Shown here one piece after another: positions 1 to 8,736 of a stretch of 32,275 nucleotides of DNA. Every line of letters begins with the position of its first letter. Position 1 is the first letter of the stretch. The stretch lies in assembly GCF_029028005.1 (NCBI RefSeq), contig NZ_JAOTPO010000030.1:1-32275 (forward strand). Direction: 5' to 3'. Below the pieces are notes generated by a model. That model was not told the DNA's origin, searched no databases, and saw only the letters and a list, made by a program, of their open reading frames with translations. This DNA is from Alkalihalobacterium chitinilyticum (GTDB taxonomy: Bacteria; Bacillota; Bacilli; Bacillales; Bacillaceae_F). A program made the translations under genes and the position numbers.

Positions 1-120
1 CCTCGAGCTTCCTTCAGATTCCACGTCACCATGGACACCCTTGCTTTTGGCTATGTACTTACCGCTACAAGGTCGTACTCGGGACTTTCACCCGTTAGAG
101 TTCGCCCATGCTGGGCGAAC
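1..120 (-). mobile_element. Group IIC intron, 5' end of the ribozyme (domain I), cut by the window edge
   Basis: Read on the minus strand, the element starts at 120 with GTTCGCCCAGCATGGGCGAA, a 9-bp hairpin, followed by the conserved GGGTGAAAGTCCCGA block, then CAAGGGTGTCC and TGGAATCTGAAGGAAGC. These blocks in this order are those of domain I in bacterial group IIC introns such as the Oceanobacillus iheyensis one (recalled from knowledge, not aligned). The intron boundary falls directly after the T-run of the terminator at 121-159, which is the usual target of the IIC class. The rest of domain I, the reverse transcriptase/maturase gene and domains V and VI would lie left of base 1. Whether the intron is complete or active cannot be seen. 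Confidence 0.85.
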
Positions 121-159
121 AAAAAACACATGAGATTTTTTGAGAACCTCATGTGTTTT
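121..159 (-). terminator. Terminator of the marR-like gene; target site of the group IIC intron
   Basis: Arms 123-134 and 148-159 pair perfectly over 12 bp (AAAACACATGAG with CTCATGTGTTTT), with a 13-nt loop. On the minus strand the stem runs into TTTTTT at 121-126, and the intron begins at the next base. It is 16 bases after the MarR stop codon. Its A/T-flanked stem could work in both directions. Confidence 0.85.
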
Positions 160-175
160 CACCTTCGTTTTTCAG

Positions 176-616
176 TTATTGTAAATTTTTATTAATTTTA
201 TCTAGTACCCGTAAAAAGACGGTTAAATCATCTTTAGGTATTCCATCTGAAATTTGTTGTATTGTTTTTTGGGCTTGCTCAATGAGGCCAATTTGCATCT
301 TTTTTCCTTCAGAAGTCAGAAAAATTAGGTTGGTTCTTCCATCAACAGGGTGCTGCACTCGTTTAACTAATCCTCGCTTTACCAGGTTATTTATCAACCT
401 TGAAACACTCGGTTGATCTTTATCCGTTAATGACGCCAATTGTTGTTGTGTCAGCCCGTCTTCTTCCCATAAGCGGATCATAATCGACCACTGGTCATGT
501 GTAACAGGATAATCGTTATCTTTAAAATTTTTATTTAATCGATTAATAACGAGTCGACCTGTGTTAGCAATTCTATATCCGATCGATTCTTGCAAAACGT
601 ACTTTCGATAGTCCAT
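176..616 (-). CDS. MarR family transcriptional regulator
   Basis: A 146-residue protein, the usual MarR length. The winged helix-turn-helix lies at about residues 50-105: LTQQQLASLTDKDQPSVSR forms the HTH and the wing carries HPVDGRTN, a form of the typical D-x-R-x motif. Flanking helices would form the dimer interface. Members bind short palindromes as dimers and often respond to phenolic ligands or oxidants; the ligand here is unknown. The ATG start is preceded by AGGGGATCA. It has its own promoter candidate at 653-681 and terminator at 121-159, so it can be a single-gene unit. The alaX gene is 84 bases upstream on the same strand with no clear terminator between, so read-through is possible. 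The target is not evident; autoregulation is likely from family behaviour only. Confidence 0.9.
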   Translation of the reverse strand: MDYRKYVLQESIGYRIANTGRLVINRLNKNFKDNDYPVTHDQWSIMIRLWEEDGLTQQQLASLTDKDQPSVSRLINNLVKRGLVKRVQHPVDGRTNLIFLTSEGKKMQIGLIEQAQKTIQQISDGIPKDDLTVFLRVLDKINKNLQ

Positions 617-652
617 ATTGATCCCCTATTCATTCGCTCATTTAATACTTTG

Positions 653-681
653 ATCGTACAATAAGGACACGAGTTGTTCAA
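653..681 (-). promoter_or_regulatory. Sigma-A-type promoter of the marR-like gene
   Basis: On the minus strand TTGAAC (676-681) and TACGAT (653-658) are separated by exactly 17 bases, 37 bases upstream of the MarR start codon. The match is 4 of 6 at the -35 and 5 of 6 at the -10 hexamer. Confidence 0.5.
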
Positions 682-700
682 GTTTTTACTTAACACTGGA

Positions 701-1894
701 TTATAACAGTTCGACCACCTGATTTAGTAATTGTTGACCAGTGATTACGGCTTCACCGCCACCCTGAGCTAATGCGTCGTTTCCACCGCCTTTACCATTG
801 ACTAATGGTAATGTTTGTCTAATTATGCTATTCATACTTACTTCACTCGCGGCTCCTCGGCCAAATACGAATTGAAGCTTGTCTTCATTTTCTGCAACTA
901 GGAATACATTAATATCATTTCTTTTAGATGTCAGCAGTCGAACTAACTTTTGCAACTCTTGAATCGTGCGCCCTTGAAAAACCCTGCTTAAAATGGGCAC
1001 CCCATTTTGAAGGTTGGTGTTATCAAGGAGTTCCGTCACCTCATAATTTAATAGCCTTTCACGAGACTCTTCTAACGATTTTTGGAGGTCTTTTTCATGG
1101 TCTAGTAAACGATTGACAGCGGATACCATATCTTGTTCAGGTGCACTCAGCAATTGAGTTAACTGACTAACTATTTTGTGCTTGGCTCGAAATTGAGTCA
1201 ATACGCGTTCTCCACACACAAACTGAACTCTAATCTTCTTTTTTTGACGTTCCCAATTTAAAATTTGGATTGCTCGTACGTCTCCTGTTGTTTTGGGATG
1301 GGTTCCACCACACCCGTTGTAATCCAATTCAGGTATAATAACAAGGCGGATATCACTTTGAACGGTTGGTACTTTCCTTAATGGATATTGCCTTAACTCC
1401 GATTCGGTTACCCATTTTGTTTCAACCGAACGATTTTCAAGAATGACTTGATTAGCTAGACACTCCACCTCAATAATTTGTTCTTCAGTAAGTTGATCAA
1501 TATCTAAATCAATCGTGACAAACTCTGTTCCTAAATGAAAGCTTACAGTTGGAATATGAAACAACTCTTCAAAACAAGCAGATAAAATATGCTGGCCCAA
1601 ATGTTGCTGCATATGATCAAAACGACGCTGCCAATTAATGATACCGAAGACTTCATCGACACCATCTAAAGGCTTTTCTATGTAATGACGAACTTCTCCA
1701 TCGATTTCTTCAACATTTATAACAGGTACATCATTTAACGTTCCTACATCATGTGGCTGTCCCCCGCCTGTAGGATAAAATGCAGTTTCAGTTAAAACGG
1801 CATATACGTTTCCTTTTTCATCTTTCTCTTGCTTTATAAGCTGTGTTGTAAATGATTGAATATACGCATCACTGTAATATAATCGTTCTACCAA
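701..1894 (-). CDS. Alanyl-tRNA editing protein, long AlaX type with DHHA1 domain
   Basis: Free-standing relative of the alanyl-tRNA synthetase editing domain, expected to hydrolyse mischarged Ser-tRNA(Ala) or Gly-tRNA(Ala) in the cytoplasm. The N-terminal region has FYPTGGGQPHD; the zinc site is formed by HLGQH (H98, H102) and CGGTH (C195, H199). A helical linker follows (about 235-285) and then a DHHA1 domain ending in a glycine-rich GKGGGNDALAQGGG stretch. At 397 residues this is the long AlaX class. An upstream in-frame GTG at 1903 overlaps the Shine-Dalgarno sequence AAGGAG, so the TTG at 1894, 8 bases after that site, is the better start. It stands between malate synthase and marR on the same strand. 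No promoter was identified with confidence. Confidence 0.9.
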   Translation of the reverse strand: MVERLYYSDAYIQSFTTQLIKQEKDEKGNVYAVLTETAFYPTGGGQPHDVGTLNDVPVINVEEIDGEVRHYIEKPLDGVDEVFGIINWQRRFDHMQQHLGQHILSACFEELFHIPTVSFHLGTEFVTIDLDIDQLTEEQIIEVECLANQVILENRSVETKWVTESELRQYPLRKVPTVQSDIRLVIIPELDYNGCGGTHPKTTGDVRAIQILNWERQKKKIRVQFVCGERVLTQFRAKHKIVSQLTQLLSAPEQDMVSAVNRLLDHEKDLQKSLEESRERLLNYEVTELLDNTNLQNGVPILSRVFQGRTIQELQKLVRLLTSKRNDINVFLVAENEDKLQFVFGRGAASEVSMNSIIRQTLPLVNGKGGGNDALAQGGGEAVITGQQLLNQVVELL

Positions 1895-2090
1895 ACAAAA
1901 CACTCCTTATGAACTCTCAACTTGATACACTTAGTTCGATTAGTCCTTACTATATATTATATAGAGAAAACTAGTCGATTGGCGAGCCTTTAAGCGAAGA
2001 CAGCTATGTATTTGTACTTTTACTGCATGCCTTATCTTGTGTACTAACGTCGAATGCACTTTAATATCAATTAATTGTACCTTAACATGC

Positions 2091-2126
2091 AAAAAAGTGT
2101 GACCGCATATGAACAACGGCCACACT
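2091..2126 (-). terminator. Terminator of the malate synthase gene
   Basis: Arms 2096-2105 and 2117-2126 form a 10-bp stem with one G-T pair and an 11-nt loop, followed on the minus strand by TTTTTT (2091-2096). It starts 14 bases after the stop codon. Confidence 0.85.
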
Positions 2127-2139
2127 AATTGATTATGAT

Positions 2140-4320
2140 TTAGTTTGTTTGAGCAGCAAATTTTGCTTTCGCTTCGATACGACGACGGTGCAAGATTGGT
2201 TCTGTATAACCACTTGGTTGCTCAATTCCTTTAAAGACAAGCTCGCACGCTGCTTGGAATGCAACCGAGTTATCAAAATCAGGTGCCATTGGACGATACT
2301 CTGCATCTCCTGCGTTTTGCTCATCCACTACTGCAGCCATACGCTTCATTGTTTCTAATACTTGTTCTTCTGTACAAATGCCGTGGTGAAGCCAGTTCGC
2401 TACATGCTGACTGGAAATACGTAATGTTGCACGGTCTTCCATTAATCCAACATTATTAATGTCAGGAACTTTCGAACAACCAACACCTTGCTCTACCCAA
2501 CGGACAACATAACCTAAAATACCTTGTGCATTATTATCAAGTTCTTTTTGAACATCTTCAGCACTCCATTGCGGATTTGACTCTATAGGAATTTGTAAGA
2601 TTTGGTCCTGTAAGTTTGTAATGCTATTTTTTAACTCATTCTGAATAGAAGTCACTTCAACTTCGTGGTAATGAAGAGCATGTAAAGTTGCTGCAGTTGG
2701 TGACGGTACCCATGCTGTATTAGCACCGGCTTTAAGTTGACCGCTTTTTTGCTTCAACATTTCTGCCATTAAGTCTGGCATTGCCCACATCCCTTTACCA
2801 ATTTGCGCACGTCCTTGCAGGCCACACGCAAGACCAACATTTACGTTTGACTTTTCATACGATTGTAACCATGTAGAAGACTTCATATCGTTTTTACGAA
2901 TCATTGGACCTGCTTCCATTGATGTATGCATTTCATCTCCCGTACGATCAAGGAAACCTGTATTAATGAACACAACGCGTTCTTTTACTTCATTAATACA
3001 ATTTTTTAAGTTTAGAGATGTACGACGTTCTTCATCCATAACCCCAATTTTTAACGTATGGCGCTCAAGACCAAGTAAGTCTTCGATACGGTTAAATAGT
3101 TTGTTAGAGAATGCAACCTCTTTAGAACCGTGCATCTTTGGTTTAACGATATAAATGGAACCGTTTGTTGAATTCGATAGTTTACCATTTTTCAATAAGT
3201 CATGCTTTGCTATTAAACTAGTAACTAACCCATCTAAAATACCTTCTGGTACTTCTTGACCATTCGCATCAAGTACTGCGTTGTTTGTCATTAGATGACC
3301 AACGTTACGAACGAACATAAGCGAACGACCACGTAAAGTTAATGTATTCCCAGAAAGAGCTGTATACGAACGATCTGAATTCAGTTCTCGAGTAACCGTT
3401 TGATTTCCTTTTGCAAATGTTACTGATAAATCACCTTTCATTAGACCTAACCAGTTACGGTATACCTCAACTTTGTCTTCTGCATCTACTGCAGCTACGG
3501 AGTCTTCACAATCCATAATCGTTGTAAGTGCAGATTCCATTAGGACATCTTTTACACCAGCTTGATCAGATTTGCCAATTGGGTGATCACGATCAATTTG
3601 AATTTCGAAATGCATACCATTATTCACTAACAAAATAGTTGATGGATCTTCAGGATGTCCTTGATAACCTACTAACTTTGTTTCATCTTGAAGTTCAGAT
3701 GTTTTTCCACCACTATGTAAAACAACTAATTTATTATTTTTAATTGAGTAATTTTCAACATCTTTATGAGATGCACCTACTAATGGCGCTGATTGATCAA
3801 GAAAGTTTTTAGCAAACGAAATAACTTTTTCACCACGAACCGGGTTATAGCCTTTTCCTTTCTCAGCTCCATTTTCTTCAGAAATAGAATCCGTCCCATA
3901 AAGTGCATCATATAAACTGCCCCAACGTGCATTTGCTGCATTTAATGCATATCTTGCATTATTAACTGGCACAACTAATTGCGGGCCCGCTTGAAGCGTG
4001 ATTTCATCGTCAACGTTATCCGTTGTAATCTCGAAATCCTCTACTTCAGATTCAAGGTATCCGATCTCTTGTAAAAATGATTTATATGCATCAAAAGAAA
4101 AGTCTTTATTTTCTTTATGCCAAGTACTGATTGCTGATTGCAATTCCTCACGGCGTTGTAATAATTCCTTATTTTCTGGTGCAAATTCAGTAATTAATGT
4201 TTCTAAATTTGACCAAAATTGCTCACTAGTAAGCCCGCTTCCAGGCAGCGCTTCAGAATTAATAAAGTCATAGAGTACAGAAGCCACTTGAAGATTTCCT
4301 ACTTGTAAATAGTCTTTCAT
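2140..4320 (-). CDS. glcB: Malate synthase G
   Basis: Condenses glyoxylate with acetyl-CoA to malate, serving glycolate/glyoxylate use or the glyoxylate shunt. The 726-residue length is that of the monomeric G isoform (the A isoform is near 530). Recognisable blocks are [83 protein letters not shown] and [19 protein letters not shown], the last with the catalytic Asp at about residue 629. An in-frame ATG at 4338 lies six codons upstream, but it contains the Shine-Dalgarno AAGGAGG itself, so the ATG at 4320 is the start. No isocitrate lyase or glycolate oxidase gene is in the window. Paired GTTATATAA boxes (4382-4412) upstream suggest specific regulation. Confidence 0.97.
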   Translation of the reverse strand: MKDYLQVGNLQVASVLYDFINSEALPGSGLTSEQFWSNLETLITEFAPENKELLQRREELQSAISTWHKENKDFSFDAYKSFLQEIGYLESEVEDFEITTDNVDDEITLQAGPQLVVPVNNARYALNAANARWGSLYDALYGTDSISEENGAEKGKGYNPVRGEKVISFAKNFLDQSAPLVGASHKDVENYSIKNNKLVVLHSGGKTSELQDETKLVGYQGHPEDPSTILLVNNGMHFEIQIDRDHPIGKSDQAGVKDVLMESALTTIMDCEDSVAAVDAEDKVEVYRNWLGLMKGDLSVTFAKGNQTVTRELNSDRSYTALSGNTLTLRGRSLMFVRNVGHLMTNNAVLDANGQEVPEGILDGLVTSLIAKHDLLKNGKLSNSTNGSIYIVKPKMHGSKEVAFSNKLFNRIEDLLGLERHTLKIGVMDEERRTSLNLKNCINEVKERVVFINTGFLDRTGDEMHTSMEAGPMIRKNDMKSSTWLQSYEKSNVNVGLACGLQGRAQIGKGMWAMPDLMAEMLKQKSGQLKAGANTAWVPSPTAATLHALHYHEVEVTSIQNELKNSITNLQDQILQIPIESNPQWSAEDVQKELDNNAQGILGYVVRWVEQGVGCSKVPDINNVGLMEDRATLRISSQHVANWLHHGICTEEQVLETMKRMAAVVDEQNAGDAEYRPMAPDFDNSVAFQAACELVFKGIEQPSGYTEPILHRRRIEAKAKFAAQTN

Positions 4321-4381
4321 ATTTATTGCCTCCTTCATAAGATCACATTGTACATTTAGTCAAAACAGCTTCATTAAAACT

Positions 4382-4412
4382 GTTATATAACATTACGAAC
4401 TTATTATATAAC
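4382..4412 (-). promoter_or_regulatory. Paired GTTATATAA boxes upstream of malate synthase; likely operator over a -10 element
   Basis: On the plus strand TTATATAAC occurs at 4383-4391 and again at 4404-4412, exactly 21 bases apart (two helical turns). The first copy is part of a perfect 10-bp palindrome, GTTATATAAC (4382-4391). On the minus strand the second copy overlaps a TATAAT (4403-4408) that could be the -10 element of glcB, about 82 bases before its start. The binding protein is unknown; the AT-richness of the region weakens the case. Confidence 0.4.
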
Positions 4413-4578
4413 ATATAAAACAAAAAAGAAACAATTCTGAAAAAACTAACCGATAAATTTCAAAATGTACCTTTCGAAAAATCGATGTATAAAAACGGCT
4501 GCTAGGGTGACCAGACATTGCTATAATACAGAAACATTAAGACACCCCAATATGGAAATATAGCGACATCTAATGGGG

Positions 4579-4755
4579 TTTAGAACCTCAGATACCTTTT
4601 ATGGTAATATTTCATCCTAAGTTTGGTTTTAGAACACCTTTCTACCTTTTTATGGGAATATTTCACTCTAAGTCTCTCTTTAGAACATAATTCTTCCTCT
4701 TTAGGGTAATATCTCACTCTAAGTCTCTCTTCAGATCATCATTCTTCCTCTTTTT
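4579..4755. repeat. Degenerate ~51-bp tandem repeat, about 3.5 copies
   Basis: Units begin with TTTAGAAC or a variant at 4579, 4628, 4679 and 4730, giving periods of 49, 51 and 51 bases. Each full unit has the order TTTAGAAC, a C/T-rich CTTCCTCTTT-like block, GGTAATATTTCA and CTAAGTCTCTC. Copies 2 and 3 are most alike; copy 4 stops after the C/T block. I see no start codon with ribosome binding site, and stop codons interrupt the frames, so it does not look coding. It fills most of the gap between glcB and the terminator at 4830-4858; the part between 4440 and 4578 holds nothing I can name. Confidence 0.65.
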
Positions 4756-4829
4756 AAACGATGTTACGACCTTATACATTCCTTGTACCTTCCACTATAG
4801 AAGATTAGAGATAATATACATCCATTAGG

Positions 4830-4858
4830 AAAAACCGTCTTTTAATCAGACGGTTTTT
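4830..4858 (-). terminator. Terminator of the MoxR-DUF58-DUF4129 operon
   Basis: Perfect 11-bp stem, AAAAACCGTCT (4830-4840) and AGACGGTTTTT (4848-4858), with a 7-nt loop. It starts directly after the stop codon of the DUF4129-like gene. The A- and T-runs on both sides make it possibly bidirectional. Confidence 0.85.
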
Positions 4859-6049
4859 CTATGCTTTTTCTTTTATGACCTGTTGTTGAAGCTTTTTAAT
4901 TGCGAGGCGATATTCTTTTACCTGTTCCTTAGATATCTCGTTATGTCCGTACCTTACTTTTTGGTAGGTTGAAGTTATGATCTTTTTAATATCTTGATCT
5001 GCGTCTATAGGACGAAACCACTCCTCGATTGTTTGCCCTGGCTTTCTTCCCATACCTTTTTTAGCAAGATTCCTATCTAAATCAAACAACATACGCCTAA
5101 TCTCGTTTTTCGGCTTTTTTCGTCGCCAAAATGGTTTAGGTTGGTTATTGCCCTGTGTGTTTATAGTATCAATTACTAAAGTGCTCGAACCGTCTTGCAA
5201 TATAGGCCTTAATTTTTTCTTTACAATGATAGAAATGATCCAAACGACAAGACCAATCCCAACAATTGCTAAAAAAATATTTCCAATAATTGAAGCTAAA
5301 TCAAAAATGGGAAACTCTCTTATTTCCTCTAGAGGGTCGACGAGTTCACTACTTCCAGCTTCTCCTTCTCGCTCAATCATCTTTGGATCATAAAAGCTTA
5401 ATAAATAAAAAAATGGATAGGCAATTAAATAAAACAAATAGACAATAGCTCGAATGATATAAGATAAAACGATGTTCAATACAGGGAATAACAACCATCC
5501 TAAAGCAGCTACCCCTCCTAAAAGAACTAAAACTCCAATCTGCCACTTAACGCCATCGCTAGTTTTTCTATCGGCTTCTTTACTTTCAAGGGTGAATTGA
5601 AATAACTTAATGGAAACCACTAAGAGAAATTGAATGACAATGATTAAAATAAAAACATCTCTATTTTCCAAAGTAAAAAAGTGTAAGAAATAAAGTAATC
5701 CAATTACAAATGTACTTAAAAAGATATTCCATGGCTCATTCGTTTCTTCTACGACTGAAAGAACTCGCCAAAATATATAGGCTACAATTAAGAAAGCCAA
5801 TAGATAATGAACACCGAAAAGAATTGCTATTATGGAAACAAGCGGAATACAAAGCATCCCTAACTTTTTATTTTTTGTTTTAAATAACACAAGTATATAA
5901 GTGACAACAGCTAGTATCATTAAGACAGCAGAAGTCAATGGCAGATATTCACCGTGAATGATGTAGAGGGGAAGAATAATCAAATATAGCAAAAGTACTT
6001 CGATACTAAATTGAAGAAAATGAATGACTTTACGTTCCTTGAGCTTCAT
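4859..6049 (-). CDS. Membrane protein with C-terminal DUF4129-like region
   Basis: A 396-residue integral membrane protein. About seven hydrophobic segments fill residues 10-220 in two clusters, an acidic loop follows (about 225-245), then one more membrane segment (about 250-280) and a basic cytoplasmic tail. The tail (about 315-390) has RRMLFDLDRNLAKKGMGRKPGQTIEEWFR and a helical end, resembling DUF4129 of bacterial transglutaminase-like membrane proteins. It is the third gene of a MoxR-DUF58 operon, where YebA-like proteins usually occur, but I see no transglutaminase core with Cys-His-Asp between the membrane segments, so it would be a reduced version. It overlaps the DUF58 gene by 20 bases, with GGGGGTG before its ATG, which suggests translational coupling. 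Function unknown; probably envelope-related. Confidence 0.7.
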   Translation of the reverse strand: MKLKERKVIHFLQFSIEVLLLYLIILPLYIIHGEYLPLTSAVLMILAVVTYILVLFKTKNKKLGMLCIPLVSIIAILFGVHYLLAFLIVAYIFWRVLSVVEETNEPWNIFLSTFVIGLLYFLHFFTLENRDVFILIIVIQFLLVVSIKLFQFTLESKEADRKTSDGVKWQIGVLVLLGGVAALGWLLFPVLNIVLSYIIRAIVYLFYLIAYPFFYLLSFYDPKMIEREGEAGSSELVDPLEEIREFPIFDLASIIGNIFLAIVGIGLVVWIISIIVKKKLRPILQDGSSTLVIDTINTQGNNQPKPFWRRKKPKNEIRRMLFDLDRNLAKKGMGRKPGQTIEEWFRPIDADQDIKKIITSTYQKVRYGHNEISKEQVKEYRLAIKKLQQQVIKEKA

Positions 6050-7235
6050 CTACTTCACCCCCAATAGATAAAACTTGACCAAAATCTTCATTAGAAGCAA
6101 CACGATAAACCGTCGCTCCCGCTAGTTCCCACTGCTTGTAATTATGCTTTACTTCTTGATTTACAGCGCCAAAGTGAAGATAAAACAATTGCTCTTTCGT
6201 ATTAGAGTGAACATAGTGAAGCATCTCTTGACAATCAGTAAGTACCGTACTCTTACTCACTCTTGCTAATAATTCAAGTGCTTTTAAGAGATGATCCTTT
6301 CCTGTTCCGGTTGGTAAATGAATAAATGGTCCGCTTGGCCCTCTCATATTAATAAACAACTCAAATGAGATTTGATTTTCAATGGCGAATTGACACGTAT
6401 ATGCGACATGGCTTAGCACTTGTTCTAGGTTTTCAATGGATTGACGCTTAAATTCTGTACTTTGAATATTTACTATTAGACACCATTTCGAAATCGTCGT
6501 TCTTTCATATACTTTTGTTTGTAGTGATTGGGTCCTGGCGCTAGCTTTCCAATTAATCCGGTTAAATGGGTCGCCTGAAGTGTAGTCTCGAGTCCCCATG
6601 GCCATCATCATATCTTCATGGAGTGATTGATTTCTCGGGTGTTCCCCTTGGTTATGTTGCAGAATTTGCTGTAGACCACGGACAGGAATTAAGGAAGGAT
6701 ATACGATAAGCTCTCCCCTAAATTGACCTCGATACCCTAGTCGAACTTTCCCTAGATGCATCATATCTGAAATTGTGTATTCGATTGTTCTTAACTGAAC
6801 AATTCCTCGTTTACATGCTTTTACATTCGTATGATGGACCACTTTTTGCTGACCTAATACAACGACTGGAGATGAATAGACCCCTTGCTTATTCGTTGGC
6901 TGATTAATCATTGTTACCGCATCATCCGGGTCATAAAGGAAAAGGGTTAACTCCCCTTGAGTAATTGGCATTTTCGTAATGTTTTCTAACGGGATTTTAA
7001 GCGTTCCTTCGTCTTCTGGAAACATGCGGACAGTAACTTTTTCACCAGGTATAGATATTGTATTACTTAAATATTTTAAATAGTAATGGTTAAGCAGCAG
7101 GAGCATGATAAACAGCAAAAAAACACCAAATAGAATGGCTGATTTTGAATAAATTAAAATGACAAATAAGATAGGTAAGGACCATAACAAGTAATTATAT
7201 AGCTTAGGAACAATATATTGCTCGGTCCAACTCAT
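6030..7235 (-). CDS. DUF58 domain membrane-anchored protein
   Basis: A 401-residue protein with two membrane segments near the N-terminus (about 15-30 and 33-50) and a soluble remainder. The DUF58 signature is at residues 216-234: RDYTSGDPFNRINWKASAR. The region after it resembles a von Willebrand A-like fold (KWCLIVNIQS), as described for the family. DUF58 proteins are encoded with MoxR ATPases and are thought to act with them in complex assembly or maturation at the membrane; the client is not known. Its ATG overlaps the moxR stop codon by 4 bases (ATGA), and its end overlaps the next gene by 20. Orthologous gene order is seen in Bacillus subtilis yeaC-yeaD-yebA (recalled). Confidence 0.88.
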   Translation of the reverse strand: MSWTEQYIVPKLYNYLLWSLPILFVILIYSKSAILFGVFLLFIMLLLLNHYYLKYLSNTISIPGEKVTVRMFPEDEGTLKIPLENITKMPITQGELTLFLYDPDDAVTMINQPTNKQGVYSSPVVVLGQQKVVHHTNVKACKRGIVQLRTIEYTISDMMHLGKVRLGYRGQFRGELIVYPSLIPVRGLQQILQHNQGEHPRNQSLHEDMMMAMGTRDYTSGDPFNRINWKASARTQSLQTKVYERTTISKWCLIVNIQSTEFKRQSIENLEQVLSHVAYTCQFAIENQISFELFINMRGPSGPFIHLPTGTGKDHLLKALELLARVSKSTVLTDCQEMLHYVHSNTKEQLFYLHFGAVNQEVKHNYKQWELAGATVYRVASNEDFGQVLSIGGEVDEAQGT

Positions 7236-8185
7236 GATCGATCAGATCCTGCTTCAACAGGAACTTCGACTTTAGCTAATATCTCTTCTAGTGCATCTTG
7301 TTTCGTTTTTCGCATCGAACCTTCTATTGAAAGAACCAGTCGGTGAGCAAGAACATACCGAGCCATTTCTTTGACGTCTTGTGGTGTCACATAATCACGA
7401 CTAGATACATAAGCTTTAGCTTGTGATGCTCGCATTAAAGCAATTGTTCCACGTGGACTCACACCAACTTCAACATATGGTGAACTTCTCGTTTCCTTAA
7501 TGATATGTAAAATATACATTTCTACTTCGTCTGTCATCTTCACTTTTTTAATGTTTTGCTGCATTTCCTTAATATCATCTAACGTTAAAACGACCTCTAG
7601 TGAATCAATAGGCTCATTTTCACGATACATCTTCAGCATTTGTTGTTCTTCTAGCAAATCCGGATAGCCGACTTTTATTAGAAGTAAAAAGCGATCCATT
7701 TGGGCTTCTGGCAGGGCGAATGTACCTTGTTGAGAGTCAATCGGATTTTGAGTAGCGATTACAATAAATGGTGAAGGTATTGGAAGGGTTTCTCCATCAA
7801 TCGTTACTTGCCTTTCTTCCATTACTTCAAGTAAGCTCGCTTGTGTTCTCGGCGTTGCTCGATTGATTTCATCAGCTAATAAAATATTTGTCATGACAGG
7901 ACCAGGCCTTAATTCAAAAGCTTGTTCCTTTGGATTAAAAAATTGGATACCTGTCACATCACTTGGTAACACGTCTGGTGTAAATTGAACTCGTCGGAAG
8001 GTGGCATCAAGACATTTTGCCATCGACTTTGCTAACATCGTTTTCCCTGTACCAGGTACATCTTCTAGGAGTACATGCCCTCTACTTAATATAGCGATCA
8101 CCATTAATTCAGTCATTTCTTCTTTCCCAACCAACACTTTGCCAATTGAGGATTTCAGCTCGTTTATTTTTTCTAATCTATTCAT
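7232..8185 (-). CDS. MoxR family AAA+ ATPase
   Basis: A 317-residue AAA+ ATPase of the MoxR type (AAA_3 plus lid). Walker A is PGTGKT at 44-49, Walker B LLADE at 102-106, followed by INRATPRTQASLLEVMEE. Sensor 1 is IATQNPIDSQQGTFALPEAQMDRF, and sensor 2 lies in the VGVSPRGTIALMRASQA stretch. These proteins form rings that act as chaperones for partner complexes, often with DUF58/VWA proteins as here. The start has a strong AAAGGAGGAG six bases upstream. It is the first gene of a three-gene, fully overlapping operon ending at the terminator 4830-4858. Confidence 0.93.
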   Translation of the reverse strand: MNRLEKINELKSSIGKVLVGKEEMTELMVIAILSRGHVLLEDVPGTGKTMLAKSMAKCLDATFRRVQFTPDVLPSDVTGIQFFNPKEQAFELRPGPVMTNILLADEINRATPRTQASLLEVMEERQVTIDGETLPIPSPFIVIATQNPIDSQQGTFALPEAQMDRFLLLIKVGYPDLLEEQQMLKMYRENEPIDSLEVVLTLDDIKEMQQNIKKVKMTDEVEMYILHIIKETRSSPYVEVGVSPRGTIALMRASQAKAYVSSRDYVTPQDVKEMARYVLAHRLVLSIEGSMRKTKQDALEEILAKVEVPVEAGSDRS

Positions 8186-8736
8186 TTAGCTCCTCCTTTT
8201 AGTGAAAACAATACAATACTTCCTTCTATTAAAAAAAAGTGGTAATAACATCATCATTTCCACCTAGCTCATATTATACTAATCCTTCCTTCTATAGTTT
8301 CAATTTTTTCATCTTTTCGACATATTTTAAAAAATCTTATAAAATTTCTTACAACCCCTCAATAAGTTACAGTTCTATACTACCCCTCCTTTATTACCAT
8401 TAACTTCAAAAGTGTATTTTCGAAATCTTTTAAATGTAGTAGTTTTTGTCCTATATTATCCTCAAATATTTCGAAATCCGAATTTACAACTTTAATTATA
8501 AATCTTAACATCAATTTCGACATGGAAACCTCAAGTCTTTTGCACTAACTTTTTTTAGCAGGATGTCAAATTATCTGTCATTTAGGAATATTCTATTGTT
8601 TTGGAAAATTAAAAAGGTTATTAACTTAATGTAACGAATTTTTTAAAATACTGTGGGAAATCGTGTGAAATTCGGAGGTGAACATAAGAAAAATTGCTAC
8701 TATCCACTAAAAACTCAATAAGGGGTGTTTTATTAT
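8186..8736. other. Intergenic region between the divergent moxR operon and the vpr-like gene
   Basis: A 551-bp, very AT-rich divergent region. It contains several TTCGAAA-type words (8420, 8470, 8515) and no open frame with a good start. On the plus strand a second strong Shine-Dalgarno, GGAGGTGA (8674-8681), lies 56 bases before the protease start and has no ATG at normal spacing. A weak promoter candidate is listed separately. Confidence 0.5.
8596..8624 (+). promoter_or_regulatory. Possible promoter of the vpr-like protease gene
   Basis: TTGTTT (8596-8601) and TATTAA (8619-8624) are 17 bases apart, about 110 bases upstream of the start codon. Match to sigma-A is only 3 of 6 and 4 of 6, in AT-rich DNA, so this is a weak suggestion. 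Confidence 0.25.

Noticed and set aside
153-416. Plus-strand open frame of 87 codons
   Set aside because: It is antisense to the marR-like gene, has no ribosome binding site and the MarR frame has clear domain structure.
1940-2125. Minus-strand open frame of 61 codons between alaX and glcB
   Set aside because: It starts inside the glcB terminator, lacks a ribosome binding site and has no recognisable composition or motif.
4579-4755. CRISPR-like array
   Set aside because: Repeat and spacer are not separable; the whole 51-bp unit is repeated with divergence and no cas gene is near.
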